Source: Marthasterias glacialis (Eukaryota; Echinodermata; Asteroidea; Forcipulatida; Asteriidae). Taken from it: a DNA stretch of 64,000 nucleotides. Location: NCBI GenBank assembly GCA_911728455.2, contig OU452223.1, positions 16,859,802 through 16,923,801 of the forward strand, read 5' to 3'. This document shows, one piece after another, positions 24,592-34,893 of the stretch (position 1 is the stretch's first letter; every line of letters begins with the position of its first letter). Made by a program: the position numbers and the translations under genes. The notes below the pieces were generated by a model. It saw only the letters and a program-made list of their open reading frames with translations, did no database searches and had not been told where the DNA came from.

Positions 24592-27500
24592 CTGTGGATA
24601 TTAAACAAAATAAGGAGAGAGACTGTATCCATGCATCCAAGGCAGTCTGACCATCTATCTTGTTGCTATGGTAACATAGGCAAAATTGTGAAAAAAATTT
24701 CACCATTTGATTATGCTTTAAAATGGGAGGGGTGTTCTTGTGCTTGTTATGGGATGCGTCTCAAAAGAACAAAACATAGCACTTCCTGCTTTGTCTTAAC
24801 ACAACATTATTGATTCCTTTTAATCCTCAATCAATAGGCCGCATTTTTGACAGCCAGAGGGTGCAACACTAATTCCATTTTGAAAGTACAAAAATATTTC
24901 AAATCATTAAAAATACAAATTTTCCAAGCAAATATCTTACACTGATTACATTGTAGAACTATCAATAAACAAAAACCTAAACAAGTTGTGTATAAACTGC
25001 TTTATTAGAAGTCTAATTGCATCTGATTTACCACACTATGGTTTGACCCTCAATCTACCCCAAAGGGCGCCCTCTTGCAGTCAAAAATAAGGCCTATTGA
25101 TGTGGTTTTGAATGAGAGATAAACTGTGCCAGCCTGAAATAAGATATCATGTGTTCTGACCATTCAATATCATCCACTGTGGTTTTAAACTGATAGATAC
25201 AAACGATGCCTGCCTGCATTATGACATGTGGTGAATGCATCAACACAGTACACAGTCAACCTTCCCACTGTCCGACCATCCAATATCATCCACTTTGGTT
25301 TTGAATGATAGATAAATAATGCCGTCCTGAAATATGATATCATGTGGTGAATGCACACAGCACACACACGAACACAAAGCTAGTTCTGTGCACAGTTGTT
25401 AGCCAATAAGGTCGTATGGTTTCAAATGGTTGTAGATCAACTGACTGAAAGAAGGGTTTTTAAAATGAATCACACGACCATTGACATCTTAATTTAAGAC
25501 TACAATTTTCCATGACTTATTTCTCAATGAGATATCAAGACGTGCACTCAAAAGCTAAGGAGAAAAAAGTCAAGACAATACTTGTTTGTATAAAGTACTG
25601 TTTTCCTAAGGTTCTAACTGCACAGTCATGAGTCAATAAGACGAAAGCGCTGACTACTTACAGGAGTTGTTGACGTTCTTTAGCCTTCAGCGTTCCTTTG
25701 TGCTGTCTCTTGTCCGCAGCCTTCCTGTCGATGAAAGTAACCAAACAAGCGAGCCACATATTGGAATTAATTTTCCTCTTTTTAGTCACTCTCTCAAGCC
25801 GTTTACAAGAAACACAGCCCCTGTCCTCTCACACCAAAAAAAAAACCTAGAAGTGAAAATATATCAGCCTTTTTTTCTACAGACTTCATCAGTTTCCTGA
25901 ATTACGTTTAGCCAGCAGAGAAAAAGACTGCATCGATTAAGATAAACATGGAGAGAACTTAAAAAGATCCATCACCATTGTCCAACTAAAGAAATATATT
26001 TTCCTGGCATTCATCTTATTTCTAAGACGACATGTAACTAAGAGACCGAACAAAAATACATCGTTATTCAAAAAGTATAATGACCAAAGAACACCATTGA
26101 ACACGGCTACTCATCATACTTAAATACTGCATATTAAGCATATTTGGATGAAGTCTATGCATAATACACATGGACACTACTGAATATATTTATATGCATT
26201 TTTCACATAACAGCTAATCACAAACTGGCAGAGATTACTACACAAACTTGGTGCATTGCCAGAAATGTAATGGGTGTGTGGGGGTGGGGTTTTACATTTG
26301 GCACAGTGACCCAGGAAATTAATATGTTGGGGTACAAGTCAGCGACTGCCTAGATTTCTCTTCGGAAGAGAGGTGAAGATTTAAATGATACACTGTTTAT
26401 AAGGTCACAGCGGTCAATTCATTTCTACAGACTGTTTATAAAACCTTCAGAGGACTTTTAGCAATCACATTTTGGGACCCCAAATCTGATTAAAAAAAAA
26501 AGAAAAAGAAAAAAAAGATTTGAATTCCATTAGTTCATGAATAACTCTTTTAAACAAATAACAGCATGTCAAAAATAGCATCAGACTCTGCAATGATCTA
26601 TACACAATGAAACTGGATTGATATTCTGTTCTTACTGATAACATGAGTTGATCTTAACTTATCATTTTATTACTTAATTTATAATTGAGGTATTTCTGTA
26701 TTTACCTGATTGCTAGTGTTTGTGTCTTAATTTTTTCATTAAGTCGTTTAAAATTTATTTTATTTTATTTTAAATTTTCTTTTGCCTATAAACCTAAATA
26801 TGTTCATTTGATCTTATTTTACTTATTTATTGATATAGTTTTTATTTATTTATTTTATGTTATTTATTTTCTTTTTATATTCTAATTTATTTTATTTTAT
26901 TTTATAAATTTTTTTTTTTTGGTGGGGGCTTGAATATAGAAGTGGGTGTAGCTACTGACTGAGGTTTTTATTTATTTATATATTTGGTATTTATTGAATT
27001 GTTTTGTTTTACTTAACTACTGTTGTTTTACTTAATTTTGTTTTCTTGGGGGCTGGATATAGAAGTGGGTATAGCTACTGACTGAGGGTGCACCTTCTCT
27101 TTGACTGACTTTTTTTAACAACCAGAGCAGGAACTCATGGTGATACTTTCATCAGAATCAGCCCCTGAAACATCATTATTTCCATGCTTTATTTGGAATG
27201 TTTTTATGAGTTTTGTATCACGGAAATCTGGCTACTCAGTACACATTACTAACGGTTCCCTTCTGAAGCACCTAGCACTAATAAGTTAACTGCTTACCAT
27301 GTAAGCAGAAAATTACACCACAGTAAGCAACTTCATGAAATGGGAGGCTGGGGTGTACTTACTGTGCTTCTTGTGACTTCCTTTGACTGAGTGCTATGAT
27401 TTCAGACAATTCAGGCAAGGCTTGGTTGAGGGGATTCAAGTCACCGATGATGGGTCTCTCTGAACGCTTCTTTGCTTCCTTGGCGCTCCTCTTGGCCACT

Positions 27501-30500
27501 TGGATTGTCTCAATCTCTTTAAAAGGAAAACGAGAAAACTTTAACAAATCATTTAAGCATTTAAAGGGTTTGCACAGCATTGCTAAGATTGAAAATATAG
27601 ATATTCACATATTTGCACATAACTTACATGGTATAAAATGGTATAAAGATGGTCATGTTTTTTTTTCTCATTATTTTCTTGTGACTCCGATGACAGATTG
27701 AGCTTAAACTTAAACTTTCGTAGGTTTATCATTTCATTTAGTTGTGCTGGGTCACAAAAGGTGTGGGTACTCGTCTTTGACAAATGTACCAATGTTGGTC
27801 ACGCGCTTTTAAAACCCTTACCCTCCCAAATCCTTCTATGTATATCCTCTTTGCCAAAATGAAGGATTCAGAAGGCCTGAGTACCTTGGGCCCAAATAAC
27901 AATTGCTCATCACTGGGTCAGGCATTTTAACCTTAGCTAAGTCCAAACAATTTGGTGTGGAGTGACACACATGTAGGAGAGAAGGACATTGGAGGATTGA
28001 GGTCACCTGTAGGCAAAAAGGCATTGGGAGTTAGAGTTAATGTGAACTAAAAGACAGTCACTTTCTTCACACAAACATTTATGCAGCAATTAGTTGGGGC
28101 AGTGGAGAGTTTTTGTTAAATGATGAAAATGAAAGTACCTTAAAACTTGTCCACAAATTTTCTCTTTGACAAGCTTAATTAGCCATCTTAAAGGTAATTA
28201 TTTCTGATTAAATTGGTCTTATAATTTTATGTAACGAAAAGGGGAAACAACTGTGACAACAACAGATTCACTGTGTGCATGTACACGACACAGTCTTTTA
28301 CAGGTAACAAGTAATAGACAAATTTCTCTACAAATAACTTGTTTTCAAGTCTCAGACTTCAAGGTCATGACTACTACATAAAATGAGAAGATGACACTTA
28401 CTTTGCAGCCACTTATCATGTCTCATCTTCATCTTCTCTTTCTTGGTGACACGCCCTTGCCCCTTGATGCTCTTCTTGGAGATAAAACTCCTCCTGTCTT
28501 CCTCATCATCTCTTGGATCTTGAGGAGGATGGGCTTGAAGAGACCCACCAGGAGATGTGGAGAGAGGGTGGAAGAGTCCACGTGTTGGGAACTCGGCCCC
28601 TGGGGGTATCAGTGATGCCTGAAATTAGAAGTTAAAACATTCAATCTTGTTGACAGACATTATGACCAAATTCAACATTTTTGCAAGTTTCTATTTAAAG
28701 AAAATGCATCCCATTATTGGTTGGTTGGTTTCCAACAAACTCAACACTATTTTTAAATATTTGTGTAACATTTTTCCAAACTGTGATCATCTGTTTTTTC
28801 TGTAGTTTCTCCAACCTTGGTTGGCAAAAACTGCCAGATTAAGTCAGATAAGCTGCGTCTTTTGTTTACGCAGGATACTACGATGAATACTGCATGTGGC
28901 TCGTGGGAGTTAAATAAAATTCTTTTTATTATGATACGTTAGTGAACCACTTGATGCAGCTCAAAGTCAAAACCCAAGTTGGCTTTAGAGTTGCCACTCA
29001 TTGGAGAACTATCTATCTATAGGCCTATCTTGGCTTCTAGATGAGCTAAGATCTTGATTTTAACAACTACTGTAGATCAACATTTTCAGGGGCCAGAAAT
29101 TCAATGGTATCAATTCAGATGACTTGAATGGCAGTCATCTGGCATTTTTCAAAATGGATGCCAAATGAGATATTTTCAAAATGGACACCAAAATGAGATA
29201 TTTTTTGAATAAATTCCATTATAGACAACCTGGTGATCAATTGATTTCACAGACTACATAGGTCTACAATTTTGGGTCTTGGAATCCATTGATACCAATT
29301 ACAATGACTGAAAGGCTATCACATGGGTAATTATATTTTTTATTTTTGTTTTACCCTACATGTACATGGTCTGAATGAATCTGTCAGAGATTTTTAAGGC
29401 ATGTCTCTAAAGCATTAATAATCTTTGTCTACCTTCAGAAAAAGTGTATAATAAATGTACCAGAAAACCATGATTCATCGAAATCAATTAACAAGTGTTT
29501 AAACTTTTGTTGTTGTTGTTGTTGTCACGTCCCCTCCTGGCGAGATTCTTTTGGCGGAATTGCCGAAACTTTTTTCTTTGAGGGTACCGCTGGCACAAAA
29601 AAAAAAAAAAAAAAAAAAACACGGACTTGACAATGCCAAAAGAACAAAGATTCTCTTTATTGGATTGTCCGTTTTGTTTCTCGACCAAGAAACATCGACC
29701 GTTACCTTTCACTTTCAAAGGCTGATCTGACCCAGTATCTGGCACAGAAAACCCCTCCAATAAAATAGAGACTTGTCCAAGCTGATCATTCCCAGGATGG
29801 ACAAGGAGCAGCAGTGAGATGCTCTTTGAGGACAAACCATGAAGAGGCCAATACACTGCGGATCCACCTGGCAGATTTGGGATAACAATGAAACCCACAT
29901 GGTACAAATTGCAAAGTTGATTTTTATCCAGACATGTACTATACCAGTGCTGCTTAGATCCAATTTTAAGTATGACCTCCTCCTGAGAGACACACAAGCA
30001 TTTCAATGGTCTCTGCCTGGAGTCATCAAAGTACTGCCAATGCTGTGGCTCATGGTACAGAATGAGGAAAGGCACTGTCAGCCTTTCATGCATTCACAGG
30101 AGCAGTTCTTGACCCCAGTGTTCTAAACCACAAGCACATTCTGAGAGCTCACATCAAGTCAAGAGCAGGCCCTATAGGTTCAGGCAAGCATAGTGCGACA
30201 GGAGTTTCTGGATCCTGGCACTGCAAAATGGCCTCTACAAGGACACAGATGGTAGGTTGAAACCTGTCAGAAGCCAGGTCCTCCAAGCACCCGACATCAA
30301 CATTGAGAGGATCAGGGATGTCAATGCAATAGGGCCTACAGACTGTTCTTCTAATAGATGTTCTGGCAAATCAAAGGACTAAACCTGTATGGATCTTTGT
30401 CAGTGCAGCATCCAGTAAAAAACAATAAAGAGTCTGTGGACATCATGTTTTCATGGATGATGATAAAGTTCAATGAGAACTAGAGTTTTGGAAGTCAAGT

Positions 30501-32030
30501 TGAATGACAATTGATTCTGCTAAATCATGATTTTCTGTAACGTTCATTAAATACACTTTTTCTGAAGGCCAAATACTGAAGGTTGCCTTAATAAAATCTC
30601 CAACAGACCAATTAAGACCAAGAAGAGATCAAATTTATCATGATAATTATCTGTGTGATAGCCTTCAGTGCCCAATTTCTAGAGCTGCTTAAGCAGAAAA
30701 TGTTGCTTAAAAATTGTCAGCTAAGCAAACGACTCGCAGGTAACAAGATACAAGTTGTACAAATGACATAGTATTTTGGCTGGTAACCTTTCAGTTGTTA
30801 GCACAATTTTTTTGGGCTTAGCTTAATACTGTGCTTAATCAGCTCTATGGAATTGGGCCCAGGCCATTATAAATAATGGTCTCACTGAATAAAATGCCTC
30901 AAATAGCAGACTTAGATTTGTGAAATCAAGATCTGAAGGCATCTAAAAGCAAAAATATTGCACTGAAATAATTAATAACTAAAAAATCTAAATTGTATGT
31001 CAGGGCATCAGCGAACATTGGCACTACACACAGCCTGGTATCCTGCGTTGACTGCGCGGAAAACAATATAAAAGTCAGGGCATCGGCGAACACGCAATCC
31101 TCGCAGCGTTTTACACATAAGGAAACAGTCGTTGAGTATCACGTTCAAAATGGCGATTCTAAAGGCAAATGATCGTGAGTACATTAAATGCATTTTATTT
31201 CATCGTAAATACTTGGAGAAGCCAGTGGGCGATTTTCAAGCAATTCTGTTGAGTCTTTGTCGTAATTTTGACAATTTTGTAACTGATTCATAAAAAATCT
31301 GCTTCGCTGCACTTTCCAAATATACAACGAACTGGGGCGCTAGTACGACAGATAATGTCAAAATCTCAAAAAAGGAGTACAGTCAAGGGCGTCGATCACT
31401 ACCGAAAAAAGGGGGGGACGAACAGCGGCTCCGTATCAAAGGCACTTTCTTATGGGGGTGTGGAAGCCCAAAAGTGCCGATTGACATTATCATATGAAAG
31501 TAAAAGCACCTTGACATGGGACTCACCAACATGTGGGGGTTCGGGGGCAAAGCCCCCCCGTCCCCAACCAATCGACGCCCCTGAGTACAGCGCCCCAGCC
31601 CAGTTACTGGGTCTAGCTATATTTTGTACATAGAAATTTAGCATGGTAAACTTTATAAAACATGATGATGAGTGAGTTTATGCATGGTTTATGCAAAAAG
31701 TAAATGGCAGAAAGTGCAAAGAACTAGGCCTAAATAACTAAACTAGTAGTGAGTACTAGTACTAGTGCTAGTAGTTAGTACTACTACCCGTAGTACGTGC
31801 ACCTACAGTACCTAGTACTACGTGTACCTACAGTACTGCAGCTAGCCTAGAGTACGGTATAGTCCATGTAGTCAGTCTGTCAGTAAAGTACATAAGTTAC
31901 ATTATAAAATCATGTAAATTACCTTGATTTTTGACAGGTCTGTTTTCGTAGGTTCGTCATCATTTTTCCTTGCATTTGTGGCCCGTGCTGGCGTGTGCAG
32001 TTTATGTCTTTTCGTTTTAATCTTACCCAT
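24459..32030 (-). CDS. SLX9: SLX9 ribosome biogenesis factor (FAM207A-like), complete gene
   Basis: Five minus-strand exons join at 32030-31923, 28618-28402, 27516-27363, 25724-25662 and 24591-24459. The coding length is 675 nt, giving 224 residues and a TAG stop, close to vertebrate FAM207A (about 230). All introns are GT-AG and all phases agree. The protein starts MGKIKTKRHKLHTPA and is basic throughout. Family hallmarks are KKEKMKMRHDKWLQKIETIQ, IGDLNPLNQALPEL, KAKERQQLLLEE and FKQVLRHSAFKTNPFSAI. By family, SLX9 is a nucleolar protein that helps pre-40S particles mature and leave the nucleus. An AATAAA on this strand lies 4 bp past the stop (24455-24450). Intron 1 (3.3 kb) is packed with mobile elements. 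The start codon faces the JmjC gene across 352 bp. Identification is by recalled family motifs. Confidence 0.93.
25090..25375. repeat. Tandem copies of a ~110-120-bp repeat in SLX9 intron 4
   Basis: Two to three diverged copies share TCTGACCATTCAATATCATC, CACTGTGGTTTT, GATAGATA and GATATCATGTGGTGAATGCA. The same unit occurs at 35166-35400 and 38160-38300 in JmjC introns. It is non-coding. Confidence 0.75.
25662..25724 (-). CDS. SLX9: SLX9 exon 4 (residues 160-180)
   Basis: A 63-nt exon between TCGACAG|GAAGG and CTCCT|GTAAGTAG. It encodes KAADKRQHKGTLKAKERQQL, matching the family's basic segment before the C-terminal motif. It was found by phase and motif because it is too short to stand out. 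Confidence 0.9.
26685..27095. repeat. AT-rich TTTA tract with a duplicated GC-richer block (SLX9 intron 3)
   Basis: A long TTTA/TTTTA-rich tract is followed by two copies, about 125 bp apart, of a block with ATAGAAGTGGGT and TAGCTACTGACTGAGG (near 26936 and 27058). It is low-complexity sequence within the intron. Confidence 0.7.
27363..27516 (-). CDS. SLX9: SLX9 exon 3 (residues 109-159)
   Basis: The acceptor TTTTAAAG|AGATTG completes a split Lys codon; the donor is AGCACA|GTAAGTA. It encodes the core IETIQVAKRSAKEAKKRSER and GDLNPLNQALPELSEII, the most diagnostic part of the family. Confidence 0.94.
28402..28618 (-). CDS. SLX9: SLX9 exon 2 (residues 37-108)
   Basis: The acceptor TTTCAG|GCATCA and donor CTGCAAA|GTAAGT frame it. 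The first half is a Pro/Ser/Gly-rich linker; the second half enters the conserved core with KSIKGQGRVTKKEKMKMRHD. Confidence 0.92.
29432..30568. mobile_element. 1.14-kb element with ~60-bp imperfect terminal inverted repeats
   Basis: The left end CCTTCAGAAAAAGTGTAT (29432 onward) pairs with the right end ATACACTTTTTCTGAAGG (ending 30568). Similarity of about 80% extends some 60 bp inward (CATGATT and ATCAATT words). The interior is less AT-rich than its surroundings and holds a decayed coding region. It also has GTT repeats (29505-29524) and an A run (29598-29620). I see no clear target duplication. It lies in SLX9 intron 1. Confidence 0.65.
29640..30260 (+). pseudogene. Decayed repeat-associated gene with an HAFTG motif
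   Basis: One plus-strand frame (codons starting at multiples of three) reads SKADLTQYLAQKT near 29715, TNHEEANTLRIH near 29832 and GKALSAFHAFTGA near 30075. These resemble, from memory, a protein family common in cnidarian and echinoderm genomes that carries EEADT and HAFTGCDT-type motifs. The frame is broken by many stops and probable frameshifts, so it cannot make protein. The inverted repeats around it suggest it was carried by a transposon. An overlapping 201-codon open frame on the other strand (30093-29488) has no recognisable family and ends in a simple-repeat product. Confidence 0.5.
30666..30862. repeat. GGGCCC-ended interspersed element, copy 2
   Basis: It starts near CAGTGCCCAATTTCTAGAGC and ends CTCTATGGAATTGGGCCCAG. 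The interior shares GGCTGGTAACC and GCTTAAGCAG words with the copy at 15199-15398. It lies in SLX9 intron 1. Confidence 0.75.
31067..31074 (+). promoter_or_regulatory. TATA box of a putative plus-strand promoter
   Basis: TATAAAAG lies 76 bp before an ATG in a favourable context (TTCAAAATGGCG). That short frame ends in a consensus splice donor. It sits inside SLX9 intron 1 on the opposite strand. Use as a promoter is inferred. Confidence 0.4.
31150..31174 (+). CDS. Possible alternative first coding exon (MAILKAND)
   Basis: ATGGCG begins a 25-nt coding piece ending at the donor GATC|GTGAGTAC, in phase 1. This phase fits JmjC exon 2 at 33469, so a transcript joining them would encode the oxygenase without its membrane segment. 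The match has a one-in-three chance of arising randomly. It could also belong to another gene or be noise. Confidence 0.3.
31384..31583. mobile_element. hAT-like MITE with 8-bp target-site duplication
   Basis: The ends are CAAGGGCGTCGAT and ATCGACGCCCCTG, an inverted pair with the CARGGG start typical of hAT elements. The 8-bp flanks are AGTACAGT (31376-31383) and AGTACAGC (31584-31591), matching at seven of eight positions. The 200-bp interior has no transposase, so it is non-autonomous. It lies in SLX9 intron 1 and can be read as a fairly young insertion. Confidence 0.8.
31738..31870. repeat. Degenerate ACTAGT/GTACTA tandem repeat
   Basis: The words ACTAGT, GTACTA and CCTACAGTAC recur many times; an imperfect ~23-bp unit, CGTRYACCTACAGTAC, is duplicated. 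It lies within 190 bp of the SLX9 exon 1 donor and is non-coding. Confidence 0.7.
31923..32030 (-). CDS. SLX9: SLX9 exon 1 (residues 1-36)
   Basis: It runs from ATG (32030-32028) to the donor CAAG|GTAATTT in phase 0. It encodes the lysine/arginine-rich N-terminus, a likely nucleolar targeting region. No earlier in-frame ATG with a better context is evident. Confidence 0.92.
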
Positions 32031-32382
32031 TTTTCACCTTTTTAGGACAAAAACTGTGTGAGTCTGTACTACGTGTTGCTTGCCAATCCAACACATGTGG
32101 TGTACCGCTTTTAAGCGACTATTTCATGTCACGCTGTAGTCGACAACAGTTCCAACCAATTGATCTCCACTACAAAAATGCATACATTATGAACATGCGT
32201 GAACGATTTATGCGCAAAATTTAAACATAAAACAGTCGTTCGACAATTAAGAGGAAAGGTCAAAGGTTGTTTAATATTTCCATGTAAACAAAGTTCACCG
32301 ACTCGTGGTAGTGCACCGCTGCAGTATACACTGCAGTTAATTCGCTCCGTTCGATCTTTGTAATATCGCATTTTACAAAAGA
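32031..32382. promoter_or_regulatory. Shared divergent promoter region of SLX9 and the JmjC gene
   Basis: The 352 bp between the two start codons must hold the 5' untranslated regions and promoters of both genes if they start with these exons. I see no clear TATA box in either direction. Head-to-head spacing under 1 kb is a usual layout for bidirectional promoters of housekeeping genes. Transcription starts cannot be placed from sequence alone. Confidence 0.7.
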
Positions 32383-32686
32383 ATGGCCAGAAGAAAAACA
32401 AGAAAATCGAATATCTCACCATCTGAGATTGATATTAAGAGTAAAACAACACATTTCAGCGATGGAAACGACGACTTGGCTCAAAGACAAAGTTTCAGAA
32501 AAGGCGGTTCGAACCGACCCGGAAGTGACCCTCCTACAGCCGACTGGCGGATCGGCGTGATCATGGCAGTTTGCCTGCCGTTATCACTTCTTGTTTTCTG
32601 GAACATCACACTGCCAGTGATCGGATGGATATTTTCATCAATTATTGGGTCGGAGTTTACGCAGAAGTTAGGCTTCTTTAAACAAG
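32383..32686 (+). CDS. JmjC gene exon 1 (N-terminus and membrane segment)
   Basis: ATG (GAATGG context) opens residues 1-101. A Lys/Arg/Ser-rich head is followed by a hydrophobic run containing MAVCLPLSLLVFW. The donor is CAAG|GTAAGT in phase 1. Confidence 0.9.
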
Positions 32687-34862
32687 GTAAGTCATAACTT
32701 TCATTTTATGAATATGATCTAATCTATCTAATTGTATATTTGAAAAGGAAAAAAGAGAGGGGGGGGGGGCGACAGTAGCAGCAACCCCCAAGAAAAAACA
32801 AAAAAACAAAAAACAAAACAAAACGACAACAGCACACAGTAAACACAAGCAGCTACTTTTACATTTGTCGGACGATCATTAACACTGGACTCTGATCTCT
32901 GGGGGCCCAGGGTTGACCATTGCAACTGTTTTCACATGTCATCTCATGTTACAAATTGCTCTACTGTAAGTTGTTAGATCCAGGATCTTCCCAATCCGAG
33001 CATGGATGTCAGCATGTGTCTGGAGGTCTACTGTGAGGTGAAAGTGTAGCATCTATTATAATGTTTATCGTAATTTATGACCAGGCAACACGACACTCAA
33101 CAGGCACTCAGAATGCACTATAATTCAACATTTTCATATGTTGCTCCTTGTCCTCGAGGTACTAAGTGATCGAGTGATGCACATTACAAGACCTTAACCA
33201 TCTCAACTCTTCAAAATCCAAATTGCGGTGTTTGATTGTACATGTGTTGTAAGGCTGAGGACAGCACTAGTAAACTGATTAGTGATTATGCTTTACATGG
33301 GATCAGGCATACCACCATAATCAGGGTGCAAACAGTTTGGGTACTGAATTACCGTATGATGTTCTTGGATTTTGTTTGAACGACTTGAGTAAAAAATCCT
33401 AGTAAATCACTCAAAAGAGTTTGGGCTAACTGCAATCAGTTTGGTTTTTATTCTGTTTCCATTTTAAGACATCTTGGCAATGATGACGTCTGAATGTCCT
33501 GTGTGGATAGCAGCAAAGGAGCGAGCTTACCTCGATGACAAGTCACATGAAGATGTCCTGAGAGTCAGTGACGTGTCTCAGGAGGAATTGGAGGAGATTG
33601 TCAGACGCGGGGAGCCAGTCATTGTCACTGATGCTCTGAGGGGTAGGACAGGGTCCTTATTTCTCTGTTCCCCGGACATGGGCGAATTAACTTTGATCAC
33701 AAAAACTAGAGTTCAAAGAATATTTCCTTTGATTTGAATTAATGTTGGCTTATATTTTTGATAGGGTTGTGGTTACCAGAGTTTAATCGATTTTTTCCTC
33801 TCCACATCCCCTCTTTTGGTATACAGGCCAGTAGACCATTCTTCCTAAAATTTGGCTATAAGGGTATTATGACCTGTGTACACTTGTATAAGTAACTGTG
33901 TTACATTTGACCACGGAGCAAGGTCAAGATTTGACTAATTTACCATCTGTAAAAAAGTGACATTCACATTTCTTTTTTACTTTACAAGTTTTTAAATAAT
34001 GTAAATCCGTATTTGTTTTATTTGTTGTTTTGCTCTAAGTCTTAGTCTGTTTTTATAAGAGTCTCTTTTTGAGAGACTGTTTATGTCTTGAAACACAATA
34101 AAGGGTAACACTTTGCATTGTTCATGTTTGCAGTTTTTCCAATAGTTGTTACTTTTTTTTAAGTACCTGAAATCACCCAAAGGTGTTTCAACATATGAAG
34201 GGTCATGCAGGCTTATACTGAAAAGAAACACCGATGGTGGTTTCAGGTACTTAAAAAAAAAATTACAATCCTTGGAAAGACTGCTAATGTGACGGTAGAA
34301 AAATGGTCCCTTTATTGTGTTCTGTGTCTATATATAATTATAGCTCTACATACTTAAAATTCATGTTTCAATTGAATTACAGGTTTGATGCTTTCATTAT
34401 CACCTTGAGTAACTGTCAAATCATGCTTCAAATTGTCCCCTTATCTGTTGTCTCTGTTCCAGTTTATCCAAATCCGGAACTATATTGAGTAACTAGGGCT
34501 TCATTTCTTTATGTAGCCTATGCCTCATCATCTCAGGGCTCAAAATTAATGCTGGGACGCGGGCCAGTAAACTCAAGGCCGGACAAATCCGGCAGTCTGG
34601 TGTTTTTCAGTTGAACAATTTCATTTTCTTCCTTCCTCCATGATAATACATGTACCTCATTGTGTAAGACCCTTTAAATCAGTAAGATATAAATTCAAAT
34701 GTTGTCTGAGACTGAAAAACATCTTTCATTTCTAGTGAGTATCGAAATATACTTACCCATAATGACAAATGAGACCAATCTTTTCTTAGTGCTTGTTCAA
34801 ATAAAAATAATTTATATAGTAAACTGAGTTGATAGTTCTTTTTCTCATTTTGGTTTTAATAA

Positions 34863-34893
<31 letters not shown>

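Noticed and set aside
24364-24813. 149-codon plus-strand open frame
   Set aside because: Shadow of SLX9 exon 5 and flanking intron on the opposite strand.
25090-25375. CRISPR-like direct repeats
   Set aside because: Units are diverged, ~110-120 bp long, with no regular short spacers, in a eukaryotic intron.
29488-30093. 201-codon minus-strand open frame in SLX9 intron 1
   Set aside because: It ends in poly-Phe and poly-Asn from simple repeats, has no recognisable family, and lies opposite a better explained plus-strand relic.
29640-30260. Selenoprotein reading of repeated in-frame TGA codons
   Set aside because: In one plus frame most stops are TGA, but there is also TAG, no Cys-like context, and a neighbouring frame matches a known decayed family.
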